Source: Palsa-504 sp963847965 (GTDB lineage: Bacteria; Actinomycetota; Actinomycetes; Streptosporangiales; Streptosporangiaceae). Taken from it: a stretch of DNA of 64,000 bases. Numbering within the stretch: the stretch's first letter is position 1; every line of letters starts with the position of its first letter. Below the pieces are notes generated by a model. The model did no database searches. It worked only from the letters and a program-made list of their open reading frames with translations, and was not told the origin of the DNA. The stretch lies in the NCBI GenBank assembly GCA_963847965.1, contig CAWKCG010000004.1, positions 1-64,000 of the forward strand, in the 5' to 3' direction. This document shows, piece by piece, positions 1 through 9,333 of this stretch. Made by a program: the position numbers and the translations under genes.

Positions 1-74
1 TTGGGCGACTTGAAAGATGATGCCGGTTGAAGCGAACGTCAACTCGCCTCAGCCGCAAAGCCGCACGGCGCCGC

Positions 75-1214
75 TCACACTTCCGGCTGCCAGAAGTCAG
101 GCACGTGAACCCGCGCCGCACCGGGCCGGGCGAGGGCCGGGTAGTCCGCGAGGACTGCCTCGGGCCAGCGGGCCGACAGCCGCTCGTGCAGGTGGCCGGC
201 CAGGGCGCGAAGGCCGGGAAGCACGCCCGACCGGCCTGCCGCGGAAGTAAAGCTGCGCAGCCAGGTCAGCAGCCGGGGCCGCATCATGGTCGTGCCCCAC
301 TCGTAGTCTTCCTCCAGCACCTTGGCGATCGCATCCCCCCAAGCCACGATCCAGGCGCCCAAGGCCGCGGTCATGGCTACATCCCACGAACGCCCCAGGT
401 CGATGCCCGCCGCCTGGAGACGGCTGCGGTAGGCCGCCATGGCGGGCGCGGCCACCGAGGCGGGCAGGCGGCCAAAGCACCAGCAGGTCGGGAAGGGCGC
501 CAGCAGGTAGGACGCGTCCAGGACCACCGCGCCCCAGCCGGAATGCTCGAAGTCGAAGATCCGGCAGCGGCCATCGAGGAACCGGACGTTGTCCGGGCAG
601 ACGTCGCCGTGGACCAGGCCGTGGTAACCCGTTTCGTTCAGCATCAAAGAAAGCTGGTCGATCTCGGTTCCGGCGGCCACGGCGGCCAGGCCCAACGAGG
701 CGGCCGCGCCAAGGAAGGCGTCCTTGCCCCGAGCCACGTCGTGCGGCCAGGGCGGGGTCCCGAGGCGGGGGTCCCTGGGCCGGCCCAAGCTCCACGCGTG
801 CATGGAACCCAGTGCCTCGGCGTAGGAAACCAGGTCTGCCCGCACGCGCGAACGGTCGCCGGTCAGCAGCGAGTCGGCCAGCGAGGGGCCCGGGCCGAGA
901 TCTTCCATCAGCATGATGCCGGCCTCGGCGTCAGCGCCCAGCAGCCGCGGGGCGACGGGTTCGGGCATCCCGTTCAGGTACTCCAGGGCGGCCAGCTCGA
1001 CCCCGAAGTTCTCCCCGTCTGCCCGCTTCTTCATGACCACAGAACGGTCCGCGGCCAGATGCAGCCGGATCACGTGGGTGCGGTCCCAGATCGGCTCCGC
1101 CGCGCGCACCGAGGTCCCCGGGCCCCAGGCACGGGCCAGCAGCGCCTCGGCCGCCCGGATCTCGGCCTCCGACAAGGCTGGCAAGGTGGCCACCGCCGCA
1201 TTCTTGCCGGCCAA
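75..1214 (-). CDS. APH-family phosphotransferase (aminoglycoside phosphotransferase fold)
   Basis: A 379-residue kinase-like phosphotransferase of the APH/choline kinase fold. The catalytic loop HGDVCPDN carries the Brenner-type Asp and Asn, and FDFEHSGWG follows as the DFG-equivalent metal-binding segment. The N-lobe has a plausible ATP-binding lysine in VVMKKR. The family phosphorylates small hydroxylated substrates such as aminoglycosides, choline or sugars; nothing here fixes the substrate, so a resistance role should not be assumed. The gene points away from the operon that begins near 1716 and stands alone. Length and motif spacing are normal for the family. Confidence 0.8.
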   Translation of the reverse strand: MAGKNAAVATLPALSEAEIRAAEALLARAWGPGTSVRAAEPIWDRTHVIRLHLAADRSVVMKKRADGENFGVELAALEYLNGMPEPVAPRLLGADAEAGIMLMEDLGPGPSLADSLLTGDRSRVRADLVSYAEALGSMHAWSLGRPRDPRLGTPPWPHDVARGKDAFLGAAASLGLAAVAAGTEIDQLSLMLNETGYHGLVHGDVCPDNVRFLDGRCRIFDFEHSGWGAVVLDASYLLAPFPTCWCFGRLPASVAAPAMAAYRSRLQAAGIDLGRSWDVAMTAALGAWIVAWGDAIAKVLEEDYEWGTTMMRPRLLTWLRSFTSAAGRSGVLPGLRALAGHLHERLSARWPEAVLADYPALARPGAARVHVPDFWQPEV

Positions 1215-1465
1215 GCCCGGGGACCGCGAAGGATTAATCAGCGCTCGGCGATCCTTCAGTGTGGTTAGGCCCTCTGCCGCCCGGTGGACTATCGGTATGG
1301 GGCGCCCGCGGTCGTTATGGTGGGAAATGTGAGCAGCCGCCCCCGGCGCCCTGGACGATCACGGGCAGTCCGCCTGGGCACCAGCCTGACAGTGGCATGA
1401 GATTACGGCCGGTCAGGTGAGATCGTACTCGCAGCAATAACATGCGGTCTGTTAACCTGCCTCGG

Positions 1466-1493
1466 GGCCTTTGCGTCACAAATGACAAAGGCC
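1466..1493. other. Inverted repeat in a 500-bp intergenic gap
   Basis: GGCCTTTG and CAAAGGCC face each other, and TCA/TGA extends the stem across a CG bulge around a CAAA loop. It lies between two divergent genes (phosphotransferase leftward, GTPase operon rightward), so an operator or leader structure is more likely than a terminator. The rest of 1215-1715 is less GC-rich than the genes and shows no credible coding region. Confidence 0.35.
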
Positions 1494-1644
1494 GGTACCG
1501 CTCGACCAGCACATGGCCGCCACCATTCTCGCATGTCATTCTGTTACAGTAAAAGTTCTAAGCGGCCGCCACGGTGAATCAACGCGGTAACGGCATCGCC
1601 GCCACGTGACGCGTCTCCTGTTACGCCCGTTGCCCGTTAAGCAC

Positions 1645-1672
1645 TTGTCAGCCACCGCGGCGAAGTTACACT
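1645..1672 (+). promoter_or_regulatory. Candidate sigma-70-type promoter of the GTPase/Hsp70 operon
   Basis: TTGTCA, a 16-bp spacer and TACACT resemble -35 and -10 elements. They lie about 45 bp upstream of the ATG at 1716, in a locally AT-richer stretch. This is a motif-only call; actinobacterial promoters vary and no start site is known. Confidence 0.3.
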
Positions 1673-1715
1673 CGGATTCACGGCCTGGGTAAGTCGTCAT
1701 GAGAGCTGGGTAAAG

Positions 1716-3509
1716 ATGGCGACGTTTGATGGAATCCGGCGCGATGCACTAGCCGCGTTGGCTGACTGCTGTTCTGCTCTTCACCGGATCGGTCGGGACA
1801 CCGAAAGCAACGCTGTCCGGGATGCCCGTAACCAATTGCTCAACGGCCGGCTTACCGCGGTCACGCTCGGAGAGTTCAAGCGCGGCAAGTCGTCGCTGGT
1901 CGGCGCCCTTGTTGAGGATCCCGCGCTGTTCCCGGAAGACGCTGACATCGCGACCAGCCTTATCACCAGCATCGAGTACGCGGCCGAAGAAAAGATCACC
2001 GTCTTCTCGGGCGAGAAAGAGTCCTCGGTACGACAACCGATCTCGCGGAGTCAGATCGCGGACTTCGTGACCGAGCACGGGAATCCGGGCAACAGGAGGG
2101 CGGCGCGGCTGGTGCAGATCCAGACGCCCAACGAGCGGCTCAAGGACGGCCTGGTACTGCTCGATACCCCTGGTGCTGGAGGCCTGAACGCGGCGCATAC
2201 CGCGACCACATACGCCGTGCTCGGGAGCGCGGATGTCGGCATCTTCGTCATCGATGCCCTGACGCCGCTTATCGTGCAGGAACTGTCGATGCTCGAGACG
2301 GTAGCTAGGCTCGGCGCGCGGATACTCGTCGTCATCACCAAGATCGACATGATCACGGATTATGACCGCGCCGTGTCCAACGTGATGATGAAGCTGTCCG
2401 GTGTGCTGGGACCCGACCTGGCCGCCTCGATCCCGGTCATCCCGGTATCCAGCAGCGCGAAACTCGACTGGTTGCGCACCGGCGATCCGGATTCGCTGGC
2501 TGATAGCAACTTCGAGGCCCTCAGCGCCGCACTGTGGAGCTTGCTCGGCCAGCAGGGCGGGGTACTGCTGGTCGGCCGGGCACTGAGCCGCGCGATCGCC
2601 ACGCTGAATGACGTGATCACCGTACGAGAAGCCGAACTCGTCGGGTTGAGCTCAGTAGAGGCCGACATCCGCGACGCAGCGGGAAAGCTGCAGGGACAGC
2701 GCGATCAGCTGGCCGCCCTGAACCACGAGCAGGCGGGATGGCGCCGGACTTTGGTGGAGGCGTTCAACGATATCGGGGCCCGCGGCGAGGCCAGCCTGAC
2801 CGCACAGTTGAGCGTCATCACCGGCAAGGTCAGTGACCAGTTGTCCGCCAGGCCGAGGCCCGAAGACCAGCAGGCGGTCCTGGCCCGCCTCGAACAGGAC
2901 ATTACCGTGACCTGGTCGGCGCTGATTCGCGACGCCCGCGGCGATGTCGCGGGACTCTGCGACGACATCGAGTCGATGACCGGGCTGAGCGTGAACCCGG
3001 GGCTGAAGGTCAGCGGCAAGCTGACGGCCTTCGACTCGTTTGAGGCGCGATTCACGTCAAACGGAAAGACATCCGGGATGTCCGGGCTGGAGGCCCTGGG
3101 ACGCATCGGCGAGGTACTCAGCTGGTTCGACCCTACCGGTGTGCTGTATTTCATCAGCCTGATCGTGGCGAAGTACGGGGCTAGCACCGCGAAGGCCAAG
3201 AGGCAGCGCGAAGAGTTCGAGAGCGGTATCCGCGATCTCCTTACCCGCGCCCAGCTTGAACTGCAGAACCGGCTGGCCAAGCTGATCGACTCGGCCGAGG
3301 ACGCCGTCATGGACAGCTACGAACGACTGATCCGAGAGCGGGACAGCTCAGTGATGGCCGCCGCCCGGGCGCTGCACGTGGGCATGGGAGGGTCCGCCCG
3401 GACAGCGGAGGTCCGGGGCTCGCTGAGCGAGCTGCAGAGCCTCCGCGACCGCGCCATCGCTCTGGCGAGCCAGCTGACCGCTGTGCATGCTTCCTCCGCG
3501 GTGACCTGA
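1716..3509 (+). CDS. Dynamin-like GTPase 1
   Basis: A 597-residue bacterial dynamin-like protein. The P-loop GEFKRGKSSLVGAL is near residue 51, the G3 motif LLDTPGAGG near 148 and the G4 motif TKID near 207. A long helical region follows. A hydrophobic stretch near residues 466-487 (VLYFISLIVAKYG) may be a membrane-inserting paddle. Such proteins (for example mycobacterial IniA) bind and remodel membranes in a GTP-dependent way. The stop overlaps the ATG of the second GTPase at 3509, so the two are probably co-translated and may form a heteromer, as other tandem bacterial dynamins do. It is the first gene of a four-gene operon. Confidence 0.85.
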   Translation: MATFDGIRRDALAALADCCSALHRIGRDTESNAVRDARNQLLNGRLTAVTLGEFKRGKSSLVGALVEDPALFPEDADIATSLITSIEYAAEEKITVFSGEKESSVRQPISRSQIADFVTEHGNPGNRRAARLVQIQTPNERLKDGLVLLDTPGAGGLNAAHTATTYAVLGSADVGIFVIDALTPLIVQELSMLETVARLGARILVVITKIDMITDYDRAVSNVMMKLSGVLGPDLAASIPVIPVSSSAKLDWLRTGDPDSLADSNFEALSAALWSLLGQQGGVLLVGRALSRAIATLNDVITVREAELVGLSSVEADIRDAAGKLQGQRDQLAALNHEQAGWRRTLVEAFNDIGARGEASLTAQLSVITGKVSDQLSARPRPEDQQAVLARLEQDITVTWSALIRDARGDVAGLCDDIESMTGLSVNPGLKVSGKLTAFDSFEARFTSNGKTSGMSGLEALGRIGEVLSWFDPTGVLYFISLIVAKYGASTAKAKRQREEFESGIRDLLTRAQLELQNRLAKLIDSAEDAVMDSYERLIRERDSSVMAAARALHVGMGGSARTAEVRGSLSELQSLRDRAIALASQLTAVHASSAVT

Positions 3510-5080
3510 TGCCTTTGCTCGACCGCGCCGATCATGCCTTTGGTAAGGCAATGGCCGCCCTGTCCGGCGCCCCGCTGCCGCAGTTGACCGACGCGCTGGC
3601 CACGGCCAGGGCCGCCTTGGCCGAGCCCATGCGGGTGGCGGTGATCGGCCGGATCAAGGCGGGCAAATCGACACTGATGAACGCGCTTCTGGGGGGCGAG
3701 GTGGCACCGACCGGCCCAGAGGAGCTCACCTACAACGTCAACATCTTCATCTACGCGCCTAGGCCCACCCTGACGGTGCACTTCCGGGACGGCCGACCAC
3801 CGGAACGCCGTCCGTCCGGCTGGCTCAGGCAGCTCGTCGACCGGACGTCCGGCGACCCCGACGTGCTGCGCAGCATCCGGCACGTCGAGGTGGGACTGCC
3901 CAATGCCGCGCTCGAACGCCTGCAGCTGATCGACACTCCCGGTTTCGGGTCGTTCTTCGACACCGACTCGCGCAATACCCTCGAGTTCCTCGGGCTGACC
4001 ACCGATGACGTCGATCACGTCACCCGTGCGCACGCGGTCGGCGCCGATGCGGTCGCGTACCTGTTCACCAGGGGGATGGCCGCGGCCGACCGCGATCTGG
4101 CCGCTGACTTCGAAGGCACGACCATCGGGGACTTCACCCCCGTCAACGCGATAGCGGTGCTGACCAGGGTCGACAAGTACTGGAAGGCGGAATCCCCGGA
4201 CGAGGATCCGATGGCGGTCGGCCTGCGCATCACCAACCGGATCAAGGCCGAACCGGGGGTCGAACGGATCTTCTTCGACGTGCTTCCGGTGTGCGGGCTG
4301 CTCGCCTCGGGAGCTGCGACGTTTGGGCCTGCGGACGCCGAACCCCTGACTGCGCTCGCGCGGCTGCCGCCCACCGAACTCGCCAGCCGGCTCAAGAACG
4401 CTCGCCGGTTCGTCACGGCAACCTACGATGATGTTCCGGTCACGCCGGCCCAGCGCGCCGACCTGATGAGCCGTTTCGATCAGTACGGGATATGGCTGGC
4501 CAGTGCGCTGATCCGGGACGGCGTCGCGGGACCGCCTGAACTCCAAGACGAACTGCTCCGGCGCAGCGGCCTGGGTGCCGTCCGCGACCTGCTCATGTCG
4601 CACTATGCCAGTCGCGCGGCTTTGATCAAGGCCTCCGGCGCCGTGAACCGCAGCCGCGCTCTGTCCTCCCGGGTGTCACAGGAATCCCACGGCTATGCCG
4701 CTACGGCAGCGGCGGCCGCCGCCGGCCAGCTGGAAGCGTTCGAGGTCCACGAGCACGCCATCGCCGAACTCGCGCTGCTCCGCCAGTTCTACCGTGACGA
4801 CGCCGCGCTCGGGCTTTCCGCCGATGAGGCCGAGGAATTGCTGACCATCAGCGGCGAGCACGGCGGCTCGTGTTTCAGCCGCCTGGGAGTGCACGAGCAG
4901 ACGCCGCTGCCCGACATGCTCACCAAAGCGCAGACCCGGTTGGCGTACTGGCGCCAGCGCTCGGATCAGTTCGGGCTGGCCACCAAGACCATCCACGCCG
5001 CCAGGCAGATCCGTCGCAGCTACGAGGTGATCGCCTATCACGTTGAGTCGGCCCAGCAGCACTTGGAGATGACCATATGA
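3509..5080 (+). CDS. Dynamin-like GTPase 2
   Basis: A 523-residue partner GTPase. G1 is GRIKAGKSTLMNALLG near residue 47, G3 is LIDTPGFGS near 143, and G4 is TRVDKY near 217. The C-terminal part is helical and Ala/Glu-rich without an obvious transmembrane segment, unlike GTPase 1, so one subunit may contact membrane and the other may be soluble. It starts within the stop of GTPase 1 and its own stop overlaps the next ATG in an ATGA arrangement at 5077, both signs of translational coupling. The tandem pairing resembles heterotypic bacterial dynamins; the cellular role is unknown. Confidence 0.83.
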   Translation: MPLLDRADHAFGKAMAALSGAPLPQLTDALATARAALAEPMRVAVIGRIKAGKSTLMNALLGGEVAPTGPEELTYNVNIFIYAPRPTLTVHFRDGRPPERRPSGWLRQLVDRTSGDPDVLRSIRHVEVGLPNAALERLQLIDTPGFGSFFDTDSRNTLEFLGLTTDDVDHVTRAHAVGADAVAYLFTRGMAAADRDLAADFEGTTIGDFTPVNAIAVLTRVDKYWKAESPDEDPMAVGLRITNRIKAEPGVERIFFDVLPVCGLLASGAATFGPADAEPLTALARLPPTELASRLKNARRFVTATYDDVPVTPAQRADLMSRFDQYGIWLASALIRDGVAGPPELQDELLRRSGLGAVRDLLMSHYASRAALIKASGAVNRSRALSSRVSQESHGYAATAAAAAAGQLEAFEVHEHAIAELALLRQFYRDDAALGLSADEAEELLTISGEHGGSCFSRLGVHEQTPLPDMLTKAQTRLAYWRQRSDQFGLATKTIHAARQIRRSYEVIAYHVESAQQHLEMTI

Positions 5081-5547
5081 ACCGGCTCCGCCTCGCGGTA
5101 CGGGTCCTGGTCAGAGGTCAGGCTGCGCTGCGGCCCGCGGCTGTGCGTCCGGAGCACCAGGCGGCCAGGACGGCCGGGGCAGGACGGCCGCCTGATGCAG
5201 AGCGACCTCCGGTCTCTGATACCGCTATGCAACTAATCGCGCTTCGCGACAGCGTTCAGGCAGCGGCCGCTGACCTTGACGGACCCGGCGGGCAGGCCCT
5301 GAACGCCTCGGCTCTGCAGCTTGCTCAGATCCTGGCCTCCGAACACGTAGTCGCCATCGAGGACTCTGGTGCCTTTGATGCACGCCGGCACAACGCGGTC
5401 GCCAGCATGGAGACAGACGACAAGGCTCTTGATTATCAGGTAGCTTCCAGCGTCCGATCCGGTTACCTCAGCAACGGCGCGCTGATCCGCCGACAGGACG
5501 TAATCGTCTACCGTTTTACCGGCGACCGAAGCCGGGGCGTCCGGTGA
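5077..5547 (+). CDS. GrpE-like nucleotide exchange factor
   Basis: A 156-residue protein whose C-terminal third reads like the GrpE beta domain: HNAVASMETDD, then a loop, then SGYLSNGALIRRQDVIVYR. This matches the usual order of the GrpE C-terminus. The N-terminal part is Arg/Ala/Pro-rich, not the long GrpE coiled coil, so this is a shortened, divergent member. It lies directly before an Hsp70 gene, with ATGA and GTGA overlaps on either side, which supports a dedicated exchange factor for that Hsp70. The function rests on the C-terminal resemblance plus context. Confidence 0.62.
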   Translation: MNRLRLAVRVLVRGQAALRPAAVRPEHQAARTAGAGRPPDAERPPVSDTAMQLIALRDSVQAAAADLDGPGGQALNASALQLAQILASEHVVAIEDSGAFDARRHNAVASMETDDKALDYQVASSVRSGYLSNGALIRRQDVIVYRFTGDRSRGVR

Positions 5548-8500
5548 ATGGCATCCGCATCGGTATCGACCTGGGCACATGCTACTCAAGCGTCGGATAC
5601 ACCGACCGTCACGGCATTCACTTCATCCGAGACCCGACAGCCACGCAGCTTAGCTATTCAATTCCGTCCTCCGCTCTGCTCCGGCCGGACAACAACGGCT
5701 TTGTCTTCGGCGAACTGGCCGAGAGCGAGAAGAACGCGGCGCCGGAAGGGTACCGGAGCGAGTTCAAGCGCGACCTGGGCTCGAAGGTGCCGTACCGGCT
5801 GCGCGACAAGCAGATCTCGGCCGCCGAGCTCACCACCAGATTCCTTGACTTTCTCGTGACCCTGACCACTACGTCACTTGAGGCTGCGCCGGCCAGCGCG
5901 GTGATCACCGTGCCGGCGGCCTATGACCAGTTCCGGCGCTCGTTGATCGACGAAGCCGCGCGGCGTGCGGGCCTGCCTGGAGCCTCGCTCGTCAAAGAAC
6001 CAGTCGCGGCGGTCATCAGCGTGGCTGAGTTCAGGGAGGTTACCGGCGACGCGACCATCCTTGTTTACGATCTAGGCGGCGGGACGTTCGACGCCGCCGT
6101 TGTCCGACTCCGCGGCGGCAAGCAAACAGTGCTGGGCGCCAATGGGCTGGACAACTTCGGCGGCACAGACATCGACCATCTCATCGGGCAAGACTTCGCA
6201 CGAAAAGCCGGCGATGAGTTCGCCGCGATGCTGGCCGTCCAGAACACAGACGACCCGGAACTCCTCGCCCGGGCGCGGCGAATCAGCATTGCGGCCGAAG
6301 ACTTCTGCCGGAAGGTCAAGCACCGGCTGAGTAGCGCGGAGCATGTCCACGACTTTCTCAGCTTGCAGTTTGAGTATGAGCTGAGCAGACGGGATCTGGA
6401 GGACATGGTCCGCCCGGACCTGTACCGGACTGTGGCAACCTGCCAGCAGCTGCTGGCCAGCACCGCGCTGACGCCCGATCAGATCGACACCGTTCTGCTG
6501 GTCGGGGGCACTACCCGCATGCCTCTGGTGCGCGAGATCCTGGTCAAGGAGCTTGACCGGCCCGTCCGATCCGCAGCTGACCCGGAGCTCGCCGTATGCA
6601 TCGGTGCGACCATCCTCGCTCAGGCGCGGGAAGAGACGGACCACCCGGGGCCGGGCCCGATCGACCACCCGGCGCCTGACCTGCCCGACCACCCGGCGCC
6701 TGACCTGCCCGACCACCCGCCGCCGGAGAAGGCCGACGACCCGGCGCGGGAGGAGGCCGAGCTGGCCGAGCGGGAAGAGCGAGCTCGTTCCGCCGGGCAG
6801 GCGGGGGATGCGGCCGGGGCCCGGGATCAGCTGGCCGCGCTGTTGCCGGTCTGCGCGCGGGTGTCGGGTGCCGAGCATCCGGATACCCTGGCCGTCCGGC
6901 ATAACCTGGCGTACTGGACGGGGGAGGCGGGGGATGCGGCCGGGGCCCGGGATCAGTTCGCCGCGCTGTTGCCGGTTCGCGAGCGGGTGTCAGGTGCCGG
7001 GCACCCGGAGACGCTGGCCGTCCGGCATAACCTGGCGTACTGGACGGGGGAGGCGGGCGACCCGGGTACGGCCCGGGATCAGTTCGCCGCGCTGCTGCCC
7101 GCCCGCAGGCGGGTCGTCGGCGGCCGGGCCCGCGATACGTTGGCGACCCGGCGGGAGCTCGCTCGCTGGACGGGCGAGGCGGGGGATGCCGTCGGGGCCC
7201 GGGATCAGCTGGCCACGCTGCTGCCGGTGGTCAAGCGGGCCCTCGGCGCCGAGCACCCCGATACGCTGACTACCCAGCGTCAACTTGACCACTGGGGCAG
7301 CCAGGCCGACCGCCGGGCGCGAGAGGAGGCCGAGCTCGCGAAGGCGGAAACGCGGGCTCGTTCCACCGGGAGGGAAGGGAATCCGGCCGGGGCCCGGGAT
7401 CAGTACGCTGCGCTGTTGCCGGCAAGCGAGCGGGTGTCAGGTGCCGAGCATCCGGATACCCTGGCCGTCCGGCACAACCTGGCGTACTGGACCGGGGAGG
7501 CGGGGGATGCGGCCGGGGCCCGGGATCAGTTCGCCGCGCTGTTGCCGGTAAGCGAGCGGGTGTCGGGTGCCGGGCATCCGGATACCCTGGCCGTCCGGTA
7601 CAACCTGGCGTACTGGACCGGGAAGGCAGGCGACCCGGCTAGGGCCCGGGATCAGTTCGCCGCGCTACTGCCCGCCCGCAACCCGGCGTTCGGCGGCCGG
7701 GACCCCAATACATTGGCCACCCGGCGGGAGCTCGCCCGGTGGACCGGGGAGGCGGGGGATGCGGCCGGGGCCCGGGATCAGCTGGCCGCGCTGCTGCCGG
7801 TGGTCAAGCGGGCCCTCGGCGCGGAGCACCGCGATACGTTGGCCACCCGGCGGGAGCTCGCCCGGTGGACCGGGGAGGCGGGGGATGCGGCCGGGGCCCG
7901 GGATCAGCTGGCCGCGCTGCTCCGTGCGTTCAGGCTGACCCGAGTCGCCGAGCACCCCGATGCGCTGGCCACCGAGCGGGAGCTCGCCCGGTGGACCGGA
8001 GAGGAGGGGGATGCGGCCGGGGCCCGGGACCGGCTGGCCGCGCTGCTGCCGGTAGTCAAGCGGGCCCTCGGCGACGAGCACCCCGATACGCTGGCCACCC
8101 AGCGTCAACTTGACCACTGGCGCAGCCAGGCCGAGCGCCGGGCGCGGGAGAAGGCCGAGCTGGCCGAGCGGGAAACGCGGGCTCGTTCCGCCGGGAGGGC
8201 GGGGGATGCGGCCGGAGCCCGGGATCAGCTGGCCGCGTTGCTGCCGGTAAGCGAGCGGCTGTCGGGTGCCGAGCATCCGGATACCCTGGCCGTCCGGCAC
8301 AACCTGGCGTACTGGACCGGGAAGGCGGGGGACGCGGCTGCGGCCCGGGATCAGTTCGCCGCGCTGTTGCCTGTCCGCGAGCGGGTATCGGGTACCCGGG
8401 TTCCGGATACGTTGGCCACCCGGCTGGAGCTCGCCCGCTGGACCGGGGAGGCGGGGGATGCGGCCGGGGCCCGGGATCAGCTGGCCGCCCTGCTCCCGGC

Positions 8501-9302
8501 GGTCAGGATGACCCGCGGCGCCGAGCACCCCGATGCGCTGACCACCCAGCGGGAGCTCGCCCGCTGGACCGGGGAGGCGGGGGATGCGGCCGCGGCCCGG
8601 GACCAGCTCGCCGCGCTGCTCCCGGTAGTCGAGCGGGCCCTCGGCGCCGAGCACCCCGATGCGCTGGCTATCCAGCGTCAACTTGACGACTGGGGTTTCC
8701 GGGCCCGTCGCAGGGCGCGGGAGGAGGCCGAGCTGGCCGAGCGGGAAACGCGGGCTCGTTCCGCCGGGAGGGCGGGGGATGCAGCCGGGGCCCGGGATCA
8801 GCTGGCCGCGTTGCTGCCGGTAAGCGCGCGAGTCTCAGGTGCCGAGCATCCGGATACCCTGGCCGTCCGGCATAACCTGGCGTACTGGACCGGGAAGGCG
8901 GGGGATGCGGCCGCGGCCCGGGATCAGTTCGCCGCGCTGCTGCCGGTCTGCGAGCGGGTGTCGGGTGCCGAGCATCCGGATACCCTGGCCGTCCGGCATA
9001 ACCTGGCGTACTGGACGGGGGAGGCGGGGGATGCGGCCGGGGCCCGGGATCAGTTTGCCGCGTTGCTGCCTGCCCGCGAGCGGGTCTCAGGTGCCAGGGC
9101 GCGGGATACGTTGGCCACCCGGCGGGAGCTCGCCCGCTGGACCGGGGAGGCGGGGGATGCGGCCGCGGCCCAGGACCGGCTGGCCGCGCTGCTCCCGGTG
9201 GTCAAGCGTGCCCTCGGCGACGAGCACCCCGATACGTTGACCACCCGCCAGGAGCTCGCCCGCTGGAGCAGCAAGGCAACCGGTCACGCCGGGACTGGCT
9301 AA
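5544..9302 (+). CDS. Hsp70 ATPase domain fused to an 18-unit TPR-like repeat array
   Basis: The protein has 1252 residues. Residues 1-365 form an Hsp70/actin-like ATPase: phosphate-1 IGIDLGTCYSSVG at residue 5, phosphate-2 VYDLGGGTFDAAVV near 174, and the adenosine motif VLLVGGTTRMP near 314. The canonical beta substrate-binding domain is absent. A Pro/Asp/His-rich linker (about 366-400) leads into 18 repeats of about 42 residues with the pattern GDAAGARDQLAALLPV...EHPDTLAVRHNLAYWTG, in the style of TPR_10/TPR_12 repeats. Three spacers (RRAREEAELAERETRARSAGR-like) split them into blocks of 4, 6, 4 and 4. GTG is chosen as start because it overlaps the previous stop and gives the first Hsp70 strand at once. 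TPRs probably choose clients or partners in place of the missing domain. Confidence 0.85.
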   Translation: MNGIRIGIDLGTCYSSVGYTDRHGIHFIRDPTATQLSYSIPSSALLRPDNNGFVFGELAESEKNAAPEGYRSEFKRDLGSKVPYRLRDKQISAAELTTRFLDFLVTLTTTSLEAAPASAVITVPAAYDQFRRSLIDEAARRAGLPGASLVKEPVAAVISVAEFREVTGDATILVYDLGGGTFDAAVVRLRGGKQTVLGANGLDNFGGTDIDHLIGQDFARKAGDEFAAMLAVQNTDDPELLARARRISIAAEDFCRKVKHRLSSAEHVHDFLSLQFEYELSRRDLEDMVRPDLYRTVATCQQLLASTALTPDQIDTVLLVGGTTRMPLVREILVKELDRPVRSAADPELAVCIGATILAQAREETDHPGPGPIDHPAPDLPDHPAPDLPDHPPPEKADDPAREEAELAEREERARSAGQAGDAAGARDQLAALLPVCARVSGAEHPDTLAVRHNLAYWTGEAGDAAGARDQFAALLPVRERVSGAGHPETLAVRHNLAYWTGEAGDPGTARDQFAALLPARRRVVGGRARDTLATRRELARWTGEAGDAVGARDQLATLLPVVKRALGAEHPDTLTTQRQLDHWGSQADRRAREEAELAKAETRARSTGREGNPAGARDQYAALLPASERVSGAEHPDTLAVRHNLAYWTGEAGDAAGARDQFAALLPVSERVSGAGHPDTLAVRYNLAYWTGKAGDPARARDQFAALLPARNPAFGGRDPNTLATRRELARWTGEAGDAAGARDQLAALLPVVKRALGAEHRDTLATRRELARWTGEAGDAAGARDQLAALLRAFRLTRVAEHPDALATERELARWTGEEGDAAGARDRLAALLPVVKRALGDEHPDTLATQRQLDHWRSQAERRAREKAELAERETRARSAGRAGDAAGARDQLAALLPVSERLSGAEHPDTLAVRHNLAYWTGKAGDAAAARDQFAALLPVRERVSGTRVPDTLATRLELARWTGEAGDAAGARDQLAALLPAVRMTRGAEHPDALTTQRELARWTGEAGDAAAARDQLAALLPVVERALGAEHPDALAIQRQLDDWGFRARRRAREEAELAERETRARSAGRAGDAAGARDQLAALLPVSARVSGAEHPDTLAVRHNLAYWTGKAGDAAAARDQFAALLPVCERVSGAEHPDTLAVRHNLAYWTGEAGDAAGARDQFAALLPARERVSGARARDTLATRRELARWTGEAGDAAAAQDRLAALLPVVKRALGDEHPDTLTTRQELARWSSKATGHAGTG
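6663..6724 (+). repeat. 24-bp in-frame tandem repeat in the Hsp70 linker
   Basis: Two exact 24-bp copies (6663-6686 and 6687-6710) and a partial third encode DHPAPDLP units. The repeat forms a flexible Pro-rich hinge between the ATPase domain and the TPR array. Confidence 0.85.
6801..9270 (+). repeat. 18 coding repeats of about 126 bp with a higher-order block pattern
   Basis: Nearly identical DNA units (for example GATGCGGCCGGGGCCCGGGA, recurring through the array) encode 42-residue TPR-like repeats. Blocks of 4, 6, 4 and 4 repeats are separated by a charged helical spacer of about 21 residues. Identity between copies is high at DNA level, which suggests recent expansion or gene conversion and means the array could change length or be collapsed in assembly. 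Confidence 0.85.
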
Positions 9303-9333
9303 CTGCGCAAGACGGGTGGTGCAGCGGGCGGGT

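Noticed and set aside
7665..8681. Reverse-strand frame of 338 codons across the TPR array
   Set aside because: Created by the GC-rich repeats; composition (Gly/Arg/Pro/Gln) is typical of antisense shadows.
6801..9270. CRISPR-like array of regular repeats
   Set aside because: Units are coding, in frame and contiguous, without unique spacers or cas genes.
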